Positions 11,063-23,936 of a stretch of DNA of 64,000 bases are shown here, one piece after another; position 1 is the first letter of the stretch, and each line of letters starts with the position of its first letter. The position numbers and the translations under genes were made by a program. The notes under the pieces were generated by a model. The model ran no database searches, had not been told where the DNA came from, and saw only the letters and a list, made by a program, of their open reading frames with translations. The stretch is from Fusarium oxysporum f. sp. lycopersici 4287 (Eukaryota > Ascomycota > Sordariomycetes > Hypocreales > Nectriaceae). The stretch spans positions 1,929,886-1,993,885 of the forward strand of contig NC_030986.1 in NCBI RefSeq assembly GCF_000149955.1. Direction: 5' to 3'.

Positions 11063-12967
11063 TTACAACTTGTTAGGAGCAGCAGCATTGGTTGTTGGCC
11101 ACTGGTAGCCAGCAGCGTCGCTGAACTTGTAACCGTAGGAGGAGGTGAAGTCGTCCAGAACAGCAGGACCACGAGAACCTATTAACAACGTAAGTAAAAC
11201 TCAGCATGCCTCGTACTAGAAACATACCGTAAGGGTACTCCATGGGAATAATCTCCTTGTTGTCATCAAGGTAGTGGAGAAGAGGGGTGAAGATGCGCCA
11301 GCTGGCGTCGAGCTCGTCGTCACGGACAAAGTTGGACTGGTCGCCCTTCAAGCAGTCGAGGACAAGCGACTCGTATGCCTCAGGGATTTTGAGGTCGGAG
11401 AATCGTCGTCGATAGGTGAGATCCAGCTCGGTAACAACAGTTTGCATGCTGAGACCAGGCAGCTTAGAGTTCATCTTGATATAGACACTCTCATTGGGCT
11501 GAATGCGCATAACAAGCTCGTTTCGGGGAATGTCCTTAAAGATACCCGATGTGACGTCCTTGAACTGGATTCGAATCTCGGTCTTCTGCTCATTGAGAGC
11601 CTTTCCGGCCTTCATAATGAAAGGTACGCCATCCCAGCGCTCGTTCTTGATGTAAGCAACGAGTGCACAGAAAGTAGGGCATCTCGAGTCCTTGGGGACA
11701 GTGTCGTCCTCACGGTAGGCGGGCTTACTACCGTCAAGAGACTTACCGTACTGACCAATGATGACGTTCTTGGGCTCAATGGCTGGAATGGCACGGAGAA
11801 CGCGAACCTTCTCATCGCGGATATCCTCGGCGTTGAAAGAGATGGGCCTCTCCATAGCCAAGAGAGTAAGGACCTGGAGGAGATGGTTCTGCATGACATC
11901 ACGAACGATACCGAACTCGTCAAAGTAGCCCCCGCGACCCTCGGTACCAAAGGGCTCCTTGAAGGTGATCTGGACGTTGTCGATGTGGTGTCGGTTCCAC
12001 GTGGCGCCGAGGAAAGAGTTGCCAAATCTAAGAATCAGAATGTTCTTGACCATCTCCTTGCCCAGGTAGTGGTCAATTCGGAACAGTTCCTGCTCGTTCC
12101 AATCAGGCTCGAGTGACTTTTGAAGCTCTCGGGAGCTGGCAAGGTCCTTGCCGAAGGGCTTCTCGACCTGCGGGGATGGTTAGCCCAACCTTTATCATGA
12201 TGAGGGTATTTTCACACACAATCACACGCGCGACACCATTCTTGGGGTAGCAAATCTTCTTCAGGTGCTGTGAAACAATGGTGAAGACACTGGGGGGCAG
12301 CGCCATGTAGAAAAGACGGTGGTTCTCGGGGCGGCCCTGCTCAACCTCCTGGAGGTGCTGCTCCAAACCCTGGAAAGACTCATCCTTGTCGTACTGACCC
12401 GAGACGTAGGTGCAAAGCCCGGCGAACTCCTCGAGTTGCTGCTCAGTCTCCTTTGTGGGCGTCTTTATGTATGACTTGATGCGTCGAATGTATTCATCGT
12501 GGTCCATCTTGGTGCGGGCATATCCGACAATCTTGACATCCTTGGGCAGGAACTGGTTTCGATACTGAGGACATGTTAGTCGAGAGAAGAGCGCTTTGTC
12601 GACTGGACTAGTCACTTACAAGACCGAAAAGCGCAGGGTACTATCATGCAGCAAAATCAAATATGTTAGCACAAGCACATCGGTATGTGAGGGGCAGTTG
12701 GGGGAGCTCCCCACCGTCTTCTTTTTCGCCAGATCACCAGAAGCGCCGAGCACGACGATTGTCGTGTTCTGCTTGAGCTCCATGCATCTAGAAGAGAAAT
12801 TGTATCAGTAAAGAAGTTTTTCCATTTGTGGTGTTCGGACATTGAGGCGTGAGGAGACGCGATCGTATCGCAAAACGCTCAGCGCGAGCATGATAGCTCG
12901 CAGCTAGAGCGCAAAGTCATGGTGGGGTTTTTGGAAGTTGATGTTGAGGGAGCACCTACGGATCCAT
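11063..12967 (-). CDS. ZWF1: Glucose-6-phosphate 1-dehydrogenase
   Basis: First enzyme of the oxidative pentose phosphate pathway (glucose-6-phosphate + NADP+ to 6-phosphogluconolactone + NADPH), cytosolic. Six coding exons join in frame: 12967-12960 (8 nt), 12787-12715, 12640-12620 (21 nt), 12564-12220, 12167-11228, 11178-11063, giving 500 residues. The short exons rebuild the NADP+-binding loop GASGDLAKKKTYPALFGLYR without a gap, which strongly supports them. The active-site segment RIDHYLGKEMVKNILILRF is intact, as is the NRHHIDNVQITFKE region. Intron lengths are 172, 74, 55, 52 and 49 bp. The 8-nt first exon (ATGGATCC) adds MDP before CMELKQ. An alternative start at the internal ATG (12783-12781) would lose only four residues. 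The 12714 donor (GTGGGG) is weak but is the only one that keeps the conserved motif. Confidence 0.93.
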
Positions 12968-15687
12968 TGTTGAGGTTCAAGTATGGACTGGGGAATGAGG
13001 ATAAGCTGTACAAGACAAACGGGAGAGTGGAGGAAGTATGAGAGAGATCTGGAAAATGGAAATGGAAACGGAAAAGGTGACGAGGTTTTGGGGCCTGGCC
13101 AGGAAGGTTTTATGACGACGGGAGCGTCCAATGCCCGCCGCAGACCTGAGCACAGCAGCTGGGGGAGCTAAGGTAACAATCCAAATCCATCCACCTTCAT
13201 CGATAGGTGGGATCCCTGCGTGAGCGATGGGGCTATGATGCAGTCGGGTCCCTAAAATCCAGAAGTGAAAGTCCCTAAAAAAGAGTGGGTGGATAAAAAA
13301 GTGTAGGTCCGTCCACTGAGTTACTTGACATGGAGGTATTCACCTCACAAGGTCTTGACTGGATCCGGTAATCAGGAAGCCATGGTGATGAACTTTGAAT
13401 TGGTTATAGTCATGAATGTGTACTATTAGGCGGTGTCCTTGCGAGGGCATCAGTCAGACGCATAAGGTCGGTAGCTGTCTGTTCGTCTCGCGTAGCACAA
13501 ATGTACCAGCGGCGATTCTATCTCCGGGCTCATCACAAACTATTCGCTTCTATTTTGCCTAAATTTTGCCTAAATTTTGCCTACCTATTTACACTTATGG
13601 AGTCCTTTTAAACTGACACTGAATCCATCCATTCTTCTCTCCCGGGCCAATTGCTTCAGGCGCAAGCGGTCGAATCGTTTCCGTGCTTTCGGGGCCATGC
13701 TACGCAACTCAATGTCTGACTGGATCTGTCGCGGACTTGACGTATGGTGTTTCCACACACTTCAACCCAGCAACCTCTCTGTGTTTATTTGTCTCAGCAG
13801 TACGTTACCAATATTCATAAGTATCAGCTCTTTCCTCCCCTCTCATGTCATTTTGTGATTCATGACCAGGCCCGCATCAACACAATGGCAACCGTTGATA
13901 GGACACCCAGACTTGTCCATTGCACAGTTTGATTTGTGCCGTGAGCATGACGAAGCATGATGCTTCTCCAACTAAACAATCCGACTTCTTTGTCAGCTTC
14001 TCCGGCATGCCCGGGCATCGATCCCTCACCGAGTCCTGTCCGTCCTGGCTTCGGCGGCGGTGGCGGTCCCTGGATTGCCTAACCAGCGAGCCGCCTAGCC
14101 CAGCGCAATTCTACCTATTCTGCCGCTCCCCCAACAGGGACACACCAAGGCCCACCGAGCCTACGTACAATCTGATTATCAAGACATTGGGGTGTCGGTG
14201 TTGTTCCCGTCTTTCACACACGGAGCGTCGTCCGTTACACGATGCCACTGCCGATTCCGGAAAGTGTAATAAGCATACTCATGTTGCTAATATTGATGTA
14301 CATAGATCAGTAACGCTCACTAATAAAAGATGACGCTCAGATAGAGAAACCCCCAACTAAATCTCGTAATCTGGCGGCAAGCACGTAGACCAGAATCCGG
14401 TCTCACGGCGCAACCGCGGTGTCTCAGGATCTTCTCCATAGTTGTTAGTGATGGAAGTCTGTGACATGCAGCGCTTCGACTTGCCAGACAGGTCCACTGC
14501 AGATCCCTGGTCCCAGATATGTATCACCTCGACTGAGCAACTCCCAAGGTCTGCAAGCACCGAGAAACAATCTCGTCGATAAACTCCGATCATCAGATAG
14601 CCGGCTAAGAATCCGAATCTCTTTTCTTGCACTCCTGCCCGTGACGGGCCAATGTATTGATGAATCGCTTACTCGGTAATTATATAAGGTGTTCACAATA
14701 AATTATAGACCAAAGGCAATGTGGTCCAAGAGCGTAGTATCGCAACAGGTAGTCATTGGATAGCCGTTAGCATGCCAATGACATTACTTCCTCCTCTTCA
14801 CTTAACTTTAACATAAAATAAAAAAGAACTCACATGTACAAAATGGTGAGCTCCGTCAATATCTTTGATGAGCTCATCTTGACCTGGCTTGCTCGGACAC
14901 CAAATTCCGAACCACTTTGGTGCCAGGATCCACGAGCGCCTGCTCGGCCCCTCTCTCCCCGGTGTCGGCTTTAACTAAACCCCAAACCTTCACCAAGAAA
15001 TCATTGGGGCGGGAAAGGTGAATGCAGGAATGATTCCATGCAACTGCTAATCAAGAAGTCCGGTTAATCGAAGGTAGTCAGCTGTCCTGAGGGAATTTAT
15101 GGCATGGTACTTGAAATATATTCTACCCAGCCACGAGAGTCAACGTTGTTGAGTTTCTCGTGTCAACGTGTCACTTGAGAGAGTTGGAGAGAGCTTCAGA
15201 TGTTGGTTGACGTCCAGGCTTACCCAGGCTCAAGCTGGACCAGCATTGCCACTAGGTACCTCTACGCTCATAGGTATGGACAATTTACACAAGAATGATA
15301 ATGAGAATACTGGCACCACTTTCACCGGTTAAGCCATTGTAGAACGAAGTGTCTTCAAGACACAATTGATTCAGATTCATGTTCGTCATCCAGGATCAGC
15401 CCAGAATGTTTTCTTCCTGGGTTGGTGGTTTAAACTAAGGTATCTGCTAAAAACAGTAGATCAAAATCGTGAATGCACTAGCCACAACAGCCACTTCTTG
15501 TCCGCCGCAAGTGGTCCAGCACGTGATTTCTAGGGTTGACCAGGAAAGTGCGATTGGCGCACCCTCCCCACTCCACAGATCAATCACCAAACACGCACCT
15601 CACCAACGCGAAGGTCTTTCGTTCAAACAATCAGCTATCTACTAACCGCAGGTTGTTTGAGAGGACGGAAGTCATACCACAGTCAAG
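12968..15687. other. 2.7-kb intergenic region between ZWF1 and RPL33
   Basis: Divergent promoter region of ZWF1 (-) and eL33 (+). No ORF with protein similarity. Contains an 11-bp tandem repeat at 13551-13582 and pyrimidine-rich tracts. Nothing else supportable. Confidence 0.55.
13551..13582. repeat. 11-bp tandem repeat, about three copies
   Basis: The unit AAATTTTGCCT is repeated head-to-tail nearly three times (the first copy begins TATTTTGCCT). Possible regulatory or slippage-derived minisatellite. Function unknown. Confidence 0.8.
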
Positions 15688-16405
15688 ATGCCTTCAGAAG
15701 CCGGTCACCGACGTGAGTTTATCCCGCCCGCCAGAGAAGCGACGAGCGCACCGACTGGGCTCGACTCGCAAATTTGGAAATCTTAATATCGATGAATTCG
15801 TTGCTAACTTTGCATATAGTATACGTCAAGTGAGTAAAGCCTCCTGTCAGCCAGCCTGTCACGCATGCGATATGAGAAGGATGTACTTGCCTAGACAAGT
15901 GCGCACTCTTCAGATTTTCGATATCGATATTCCGCGAAGCCACGGCACGAACACAACGAGCGACAGAATTTTGGACTGACGATATTGGTTTAGGGGACGT
16001 CACCTGAGCTACCAGCGCTCTCGTCACACCACCCGCCCTGCTACCAGCCTGATCAAGATTGAGGGTGTTGATGACACCAACGCCGCCAAGTACGTCAACA
16101 TGAGAGGAATGTCCCCAGTCGGTCTGGATACTGACATTCGTGATAGCTTCTATCTCGGCAAGAAGGTTGCTTTCGTCTACCGGGGCCAGAAGGAGATCCG
16201 CGGCACCAAGATCCGCGTGATCTGGGGCAAGGTCACCCGACCACACGGTAATTAATACTCGACCCGGTGAACGACGACATGAACAATCATCTAACGTATC
16301 TCTGCAGGAAACTCCGGCGTCGTCCGCGCCAAGTTCACCTCCCCCCTTCCCACCAAGTCTTTCGGTGCTTCCGTTCGTGTCATGTTGTACCCTTCGTCGA
16401 TATAA
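15688..16405 (+). CDS. RPL33: 60S ribosomal protein eL33 (L35A family)
   Basis: Structural protein of the large cytosolic ribosomal subunit. Five exons: 15688-15712, 15820-15829, 15994-16089, 16147-16247, 16308-16405, giving 109 residues, the usual eL33 size. The joined start reads [20 protein letters not shown], where the ten-base second exon (TATACGTCAA) supplies LYVK. Later segments [35 protein letters not shown] and the ending [15 protein letters not shown] are classic family features. The 57-bp third intron (16090-16146) would be readable as coding in frame, adding 19 residues, but it has a GTACGT donor, a CTGAC branch site and a TAG acceptor. Removing it restores the expected family spacing. 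Intron 1 (107 bp) and intron 2 (164 bp) are longer than most here; I saw no clear snoRNA boxes in them. Confidence 0.93.
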
Positions 16406-19400
16406 AAAAAGGGCTTCGGGCTGGAGTTGGTAGTGAGGGCGGTTCTCATTTGGCTGCATTGGTCGAGGCAAGGATAAAACATATTGCCTTGCTTTGAGGC
16501 ATTGAATTCAAAAAAGACGTCAAATCCCAACCCCCGAAAAGGCTCTGCACACCTGAGCACCTTCGTCTTGATGATATAACTTCATTCCCCTTTCATGAAA
16601 CGGTTGGCGGAACTCGATCTCGCCCAGGGCAGTCCACTGGGAGGGGCTTCAGCGATGGAATACTTTTTGGTGGTTGGGATTCGGGACCGGTGTTCGGCTA
16701 CGGTCGTGAATAGGGTACAAGCGAATCATTGATGAATGCCAGGTCCAGGGCCTCTATTACGGCAGTACACAGCGTTCCTGAAAGCTGGATTGTGATTTGA
16801 CTCGTGCGGGGAAGTTTTGAGCCATGGTCGGCGTCTTATGATGAATCGGAAACTGCTTTTGAAACAACACTTCACAACAACCTCTAATGGCTCAACTCGT
16901 TCCCCATCTAACGGCTACGCAGACTCGGATACCTGCGTCGGGTTGCCTCGACGTGTTCTATGTAATGTGATATGCTGCCATATTGTTCGTAATATGCCAT
17001 AACTCTATGAACGCATTCCACTTGCCTGCTGCTTCCACCCACCTAATGATCCTGGCCATATTGTGTATCTACTCGAACCAGCAGAGACCCATGATCCAGA
17101 TGCTTCCGCCAGATGTGGCTCGGCCAATGTACTAAAGATAAACTCAAGGACACAACTCGCTATTGTCACACAGCTTCGGTCATGCTCAAGCGAGGTATAT
17201 CACCATTGATAGATAATCACAACAATACAATAGGTGAGAAGCGTTGGACATGATGTAGAGGGGAGTGACGGGCGGATACAAATCCGACATCCTTGGTCAA
17301 CGATGTTCAGTTGAATATTCTATGTTCAAGACTCGTACTCATATCATCCAGCAACATGTAGTGAACCTCGCTTGTAAACAAGGAGAGCGGTTCGACCAGT
17401 CTTCTCGTAGAGTCTGCATGGGGAACTTGTAGGCTCTAGGAGAACCAGGCGTAGGAAAACTGTATAGCATCGCGAAGCTGAACATTTGGCAACATCATCG
17501 TGAGTATGGTTTCTCATTCAGGTAACTAAGGTATAAATCATATGTTCGGGAAGAGGAAAGGGGTTTTTCAATCATGATATCAACCCAAGTATCAATATCA
17601 AGGGCCTGGTGCAGCAGTTTCACAGCATAGGATAACACATATACGAAATGCAATAGCTGTGATATCAATATTGACAATTCATTCGCCGCGGTAATATCCC
17701 GTCAGGGCAGATCCAATTACCTTCCACTTAAAGATGCATTGGCGTCTAGGATATTGGCGGCGGTCGGATCAACCTGTGTAAGTTTAAGCCCTACACTGCT
17801 CACATTATGAAGGTTCTCGGGAGTCAAGTTGCCAGGGCGAAACCGTTGCCGTTGAAACGGGACGGTCTGGATAGAGAGCACCCGTGGTTAATGGAAAATA
17901 TTCCGACTGTATGAAGGCTGTCAAGGGGTCATACAACTACCGCTACTGTTTCCTCCATGGACGGCGTATTTTTTGCCGTTCCAACCTCGAAGAGGATGGT
18001 TGTCGTTAGGCCGGCCAGCAAGATCAAAATCGTATGCATGATAACTGCAGCTTGAGTCACTCGGGCATACTATCTGGAGTCTGGAGGCGAGCCAAGCAAA
18101 GCCAGAACCGAACTCAGTATCATCAAGTAGCAAGAAGGATCGTTTGGCCTGTGTGGTTAACGGCGCATTATGCATTGCGTTGGGGCCCAGCCGGAAAAGC
18201 CGGCCAACCATAGGAATTGTGTATGGCCAATACAGGTATTTTGAGTTCAAGGCATTGTGTTCAACGACGAATGTCTCGGAACAAAGAACCAAGGTTCAAA
18301 TCCCGTCCCTCCTTGATAGCAAGTGTGTTTCACTGGGCGGAGATGGGGGATAAACAGGGCAGAGCAGAGTAGAATCGCGTCTATGTTCCAATATCAGCTC
18401 TACTATCGTCAGCTCCTGAGATCTATCCGCGACCTACAGTAGGACCGCTATCATCCACAACCTATGAGAAGCCGCCGCTCTATTTTAGCCTAGACGAAAA
18501 CTCAACATCGATCGTCTCGACTTGTTTTTTTGTTTTAGCGCCTATTTTGCAGACCATATCTTTAAACTTGTCCCATTTGGTAGAAACACTAATTCCATGT
18601 CACAGGATGGGCAATTCGACAAGAGCAAAATGCCATACATATGCAGTCCAGATCCTCGCCTCCAGGCCTCCCTCAAAATCTATCGACTGAGGTGTCATAC
18701 CTTAGGGGTTGGAGTGATTAAGAGTCCGGCAAGCTGACTTAACAAACCAACCAGATAGCAAATTTATCAACTCATGGAGGGTAGGTAGGGTCTGTCGTCT
18801 TTGTAGCCAAGCAACTAAACGAGCTTGGGTCTTGTGCCTTATTCGCTGGGGCTTTGCATAGAGTCTGACAGCAAGTTTTTCACAAAAATGGCGTTTGTGC
18901 AGCGTCCAAGCCGAGTTGGACAAAGGGCCGATCAGAAGGAAGCATCGAGATTCGAAATGGGAACCCTAAATGTGGCTGAGCTTGCACCCGACATAATAAG
19001 TATTGGTACCGCACCGTACCATATCATGATGGATCCATGTTGAAGAGACAACGCCGGAGATGGTGTGTGGGAGCCACTAACACGAGATAAAACAGGGGCG
19101 AGACAACCATCGACAAAGTCAAGATGACCTGGGAATTGCTGAGAGAGGCCTATAATAGGCGGTGATTAGTTACTAGGGCTCCATTCTCAACCTAATCCAG
19201 CTCCCCAGCCTCCCCTGCCTTTCAAGAGCCTGTGCTGTCGACCGACCGACCACCTTTTTCTACCTACCTCTAGTGCTGCATTGCATCGCACCACAGGCTA
19301 CAGCTCAACTCAGTTCAGCTCACACAGCATGGGACAAAAATGCATCTGATCAGGTATTCATGCACAAACACGGAGCCTCAGAAGTCAAGACGTGGCATGG

Positions 19401-20280
19401 CATCAATAGCGCCATCCAGATGCCCGTCATGGTTCTTGGCTTTAGTCGGTCGAAACCAACTTTCTGCAAATATAATGGACTACTAATGTTAGAATGTGTA
19501 CTGCGTACAGAGTGGGATATCTGACGGGATGGTACCGCCCATTGTCCATTGGAGGAGCCATTGAGTTTAATGGCTTAGCCTTCGGCTTACGACGATTACA
19601 GTGAAAACCATAAAAGTCAACATTATCAGCTACACAGGGTGGTAACTGAATTATTAGCCTCGAATGAGAATTCAAGGTACCGAACTTTGGTGCAAGCGGT
19701 TGCAACTCTGCAGCTATCATTCTCCCCCATTGGGCCACAAAGCTCCTGTATCCTCGTAAATGGTAAGCAACAGATGCAGATGCAGATGTACTGTATGTAG
19801 AGAGCCTGTCTGCATGTCGTGGCTGTCACTGCAGTAGCCGGGGAGGAAGGGGAAACGACGCGTCATGACCTGGTAATCTGGTGTGTCTCGATACTCTCCG
19901 AGTATGGCCTAGGGAAGGCCTCTCTGCCTAGGCTCTCGTCTTCAAAGGTGCTGCTTGAGATCTGATACAAACAGTTTCGGCAGTCGTAGAGGGCTCTATG
20001 TTGTAATGTTGAAGTTGTACGCGTATGCAATCGCCTCCAAATGGCCCTAGTCTGTGTATCAATTGTTCATATATACCAATATCGGTGTGGTGTTGAGCAC
20101 CAAATCGTTCCTTTGGTTGGTTTTCATTAATGGAGTCGGCGAATACGGGAGCTGCGACGAAGCCGATTCCTACCAACTTAAACACGAACATCCCATCCCG
20201 ACCGATGGGAAGGTGCCCTACTATCAGGCCTTAATAGAAGCATATCACCTCACTTAAAAACCTCTTGGCCTCTACGTAGT
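16406..20280. other. Gene-poor 3.9-kb stretch
   Basis: Nothing with recognisable protein similarity on either strand. ORFs of up to about 120 codons lack a protein-like pattern. A tRNA T-arm-like string near 18293 does not pair and was rejected. A (CAGATG)3 run is at 19771-19788. Confidence 0.5.
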
Positions 20281-21948
20281 TTCCCCTCATTCTTCCTAAA
20301 AAGCTTCCTCACTTTTCATCAAGCAAAGATCTCGCATTCTGACTCTCGCTTCCTCTGCCTGCTCTTTGTTTGTCTTTCGTTTACTGGTTTGTGCTGAAGC
20401 TATCATCGATTCAAACCCATCTACAGTGGCAGATCGCTATTCAATAACCTATCAAGAACCTACCTAGACATCTCACCTGCGCATTCACGAGTAATTGATC
20501 AACGAGCAGGATCCCACTAATAGATCAACGCTTCCTCCTACGACTTCTACTACACATCGGCTATCCCCAGGTTTCCAACAAACTGCATCTGGCTTCGCGA
20601 TATTAGCTCGATATCCAATCGAATCCCCAGACTGGCTTATACAACACCCTTCGAAATCTCCAACTCCGTTCCGTCACCTTTTTAGTGACTCGACAACACG
20701 CGAGGCCCACTATCGGCTGGACCCCTGTCCATCAAAAACGAGCACTATTGAGAGTCTCAGCAGCAAGCCACTCCGGACGATTCTTCCGATCAGTTTCAAC
20801 GTGGCACGGCTCAATTCCCCTGAACTTCACGCCAGCCGACACTAGAAATTTCTAATTAATAGTGACGTCAAGAAAGTAAAGGTAATCGCCCAGGCCCAAC
20901 GCAAGCACTTACGAAGCACTGGACTTGTTCGAAGATCCCTTTTCCGACGGATACCCCAACAAAGTGATAAAAAAAGATCAATCAAAGACGAAAGGGGATA
21001 AGCCCCATACTCAGGCACTACCAAAGAAACAACAAGCAGACCAAAAAAGCGGCAGTCACTTTACGAAGATCAGCCCCCAGCACGCCGATCCCACATCATT
21101 ATCACGCAGCCACAGGCATTAGCATCAAAACGCACCCGGCGCCGCTTTAGCTCGCTTTTGAACACGGCCTGATAAAGAAAACAGCGATTCGCTTTCCCAC
21201 ATCCCGGTCAAATTTGTTGTACTGTTTCGCCGCCAGTGACAAGGGCAAGAACTCGGTGCCTCTCTATACATCGCATCGTTCTTTTGTGCTGTTGTCCGGT
21301 TGTTCAAAATTAAAGTACCAGTCCAGGCCAAGACCACAGCGCCAACGAATGATCACATCGTCCCGCGTACGAAGTCAGAGACCTGCAGCCACCGGCGACA
21401 CATCTCACTTCTCACCTCACTTTGGCGTGCAGAGTACGGTATCATCGCCTTGTCTCCTTAGCCACTCGTTCTTTATAAATCCTGTTGTACCTGGCTCTTC
21501 TCTTGCAGTACAGGCGCCCGCCCACGAGCCATCCCCACCCCTTCCTATCTACTGGGATCTTTTCTGATACGATACGTACCCCCAAACTCCGACGCAACCG
21601 GGCCACACTATTGCTCGAAAGCCCCAGCCTCTCATCACAGCTTTCTACGCCAGCGACTCTTAATAAATCTCCACTCCCAATATATTCATCCCAGGATCCA
21701 CGACAATTGCTGCTCTTCCTTGCTAGTAGCCGTTTGGTCTGGTTTCGGTCTTTTCTCCCCGACCGCGTTGCTCCTTGCAATCTCCAGTTTCTTATCCACA
21801 ATCCCCATCGCATCGGTCGATTGCCTGCAACTCTCCGCCCGCCTTATCACGCTGAGACTCTAATCGCCAAGAGCCAGGGCCTTTCTGAGATCCATTGCGG
21901 CCAAGCACCACATCAAATAAAACAGTCGCCCCCCCAAGCGCCGCGACC
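20281..21948 (+). promoter_or_regulatory. Long pyrimidine-rich leader/promoter upstream of DUF2406 gene
   Basis: From about 20280 the sequence becomes pyrimidine-rich in the way fungal transcription starts do, yet the first ATG giving the conserved protein is at 21949. The stretch includes a perfect palindromic CRE (TGACGTCA) at 20863-20870, the cognate site of CREB/ATF-type bZIP factors. It may be a long 5' UTR with short upstream ORFs, a promoter with an unannotated transcript, or an intron-containing leader. None of these can be decided from sequence alone. Confidence 0.4.
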
Positions 21949-23288
21949 ATGGCTACCTCCACTGAACAGTATCGCCAATATCCACCGCCGCCGTCGAATT
22001 ATCCGGCGCAGGATCATCAACAGCAGCAATATCAACAGACTGCCCCAGTCTCGCCGCGCAAAGGTTCGCAGAATCCGCCTGCCCACAGCCGAACGTTCAG
22101 CTTTCATTCTCAAAAGTCGCATAAGAGCTCTGGTAGCAAGGACTTGCAAGAAACCCACGCTGAGAAGGAAGCGAAGCGTTTACATAGCAAAGCGGATCCC
22201 ACGTTAGCCATAAGCGAAGCAGAGCCATGTATGTCAGGACATCTCCTGAGTCTACAACAGGAAGTTCAGGTCACCTACTAACACCACAACAGCTGCCATC
22301 GCTGCCATGATGACCGAGTCGAGTTTTGCCCCTCTGCGGTCCATGCAACACAAAGATGCCTTCGGAAACTCTATCGGTGCGTAGGTTCGCTAGCATGCAC
22401 AACATGACACCACTGACAACTCATATAGCGGATCCCGACAAATCGAACCCGACTCGAAACAGATGGGAGCGCCCATTAGACACTATCCGTAGTTTCGAGG
22501 CCGCAATCGATGGTGGTTACTCACGCAAGTCTCTCTACCGAGCGGGTAAGTTAGATGTCTAGCATCAGATACAGTCAACTTATTAACACCGCACAGAAAC
22601 GGATTCACAGGCCAACTGGAACAGGCGGAATAGTTCTTATAACAGTCAGCCTCGCTTCCCTCGCGACAACTACTACAACAACCGCCCCGTTTCCTTTAGA
22701 CCGGAGAATCAATTTGAGAATGGGTCTACCCGAAGCAACTACTTTGATGGGCAAGCTTATAGCAATGGCTTTGGCACTGGCCCATCTCGGCAACGGATGT
22801 CTAGAATGCAGTCTGAGCCACAGTACCAGAGCGACCACGATCAGAATATCTATCCTCTCCCCCACAAGGACCGATCATACGAGACGGTGACTTCTGCTGC
22901 GGGTAGTGGCAATTCGGATCACGCAGGCTATCAGACAGACCCTACGAGCAGCGACAACAGCTCAATTGATCGGACGATGCCGGCTAAGCGCCGCGAGCCC
23001 TTGAATGAGCATGCGTCCGGCTCATATCAGCCTCAGCATCCATACCAGTCACGCCCTTGGCCAGCATCTGGTTCTGGTGTGAACAATGAGGGACAACCTC
23101 AAGTACTACCACCTTCGCATTCGCAGCCTCCTACGACACAGGCTCAGGCCCCAATTCCACCGCAGAAACAGAAGAATACCCTTTTGAGGAGGACATCAAC
23201 TCAACAGTCGGCACACCAACCTCAGCAAGCAGCTAACGGGGACAAGCGCAAGAGTTGGTTTTCTCGCAGGTTCAGCAAAAACTCTTAA
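21949..23288 (+). CDS. DUF2406 domain protein
   Basis: Four exons: 21949-22228, 22293-22376, 22429-22545, 22597-23288 (introns of 64, 52 and 51 bp), giving 390 residues. The first ~90 residues are Gln/Pro/Ser-rich. Residues ~95-165 form the conserved core, including SSFAPLRSMQHKDAFGNSI and NRWERPLDTIRSFEAAIDG, which I recognise as the fungal DUF2406 family (yeast relatives YMR295C and YGR273C, of poorly known function, some linked to the bud or cell cortex). The remainder is disordered, Ser/Gln/Pro-rich, and ends in a basic tail (KRKSWFSRRFSKNS) that could bind membrane phospholipid or 14-3-3-like partners; this is inference. The gene is convergent with VMA21. Confidence 0.82.
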
Positions 23289-23936
23289 AGAGCCAGCGGT
23301 TCAGTAATGACTGTCAACGTTTGAAACGAACACGAAACAAACCTTATTATGCAACTACTTTCCTTTGTCGATACCCGTTTTCTTTGATATTCGACGTCGA
23401 ATGGCACGATCGAACAGTACTTGAAGCGCCTGTACTATTCGACGGATTTTGCGATGGCCCCCCGGAGTATGCTGCCATGCCTCGTGCTTCGTCCCTCTTA
23501 TAGGGCAGAGCGGCAGATACTGTTTAACTTGGGTCAAATTGGTGTACAGTTGTGACGATACGGTTTATTTTTTCCCCCATGGGATAAGGCGAAGCACTTG
23601 AGTTTTATTACGGAATGGTACATTAGCAAACGGAACTGTACGAGGCGTTGGCAGGTTAGGCCTTGTGTAGCCAACCCTTTTGGGGGTATCCTTGAGGAGC
23701 AGGGCAGAGGATGGATCTACCACCACGATCATCATGAATTATACTCACACTTGAGACGTACATAGCATATACACGTGGCTGTAGAGGTCATCCAGGCATG
23801 ATGGTCCGCCCAAGCTAGCGAGGCATGGTCATGAAGATGACCCGAGAAAATAATTGAGACGGTTGCCCCTGAGACTCTTCTTTTGCCGGATAGAAATTTA
23901 TGAAAGAGTGAATCAACTTTATATATGACGCTGTGT
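23289..23936. other. Convergent 3' region between DUF2406 gene and VMA21
   Basis: 648 bp between two stop codons of convergent genes. No gene recognised. Likely 3' UTRs. Confidence 0.6.

Noticed and set aside
11040..11066. Possible last intron overlapping the ZWF1 stop codon (GTAAGT donor, CTGTAG acceptor)
   Set aside because: It would be only 27 bp, too short for a spliceosomal intron, and the stop as read gives a normal C-terminus.
16090..16146. Reading the eL33 segment [18 protein letters not shown] as coding
   Set aside because: Family members lack it, and donor, branch site and acceptor are all good, so it is an intron.
18290..18312. tRNA B-box-like string (GGTTCAAATCC)
   Set aside because: The flanking bases do not form a T-stem (only two of five pairs) and no D-arm or anticodon arm is seen upstream.
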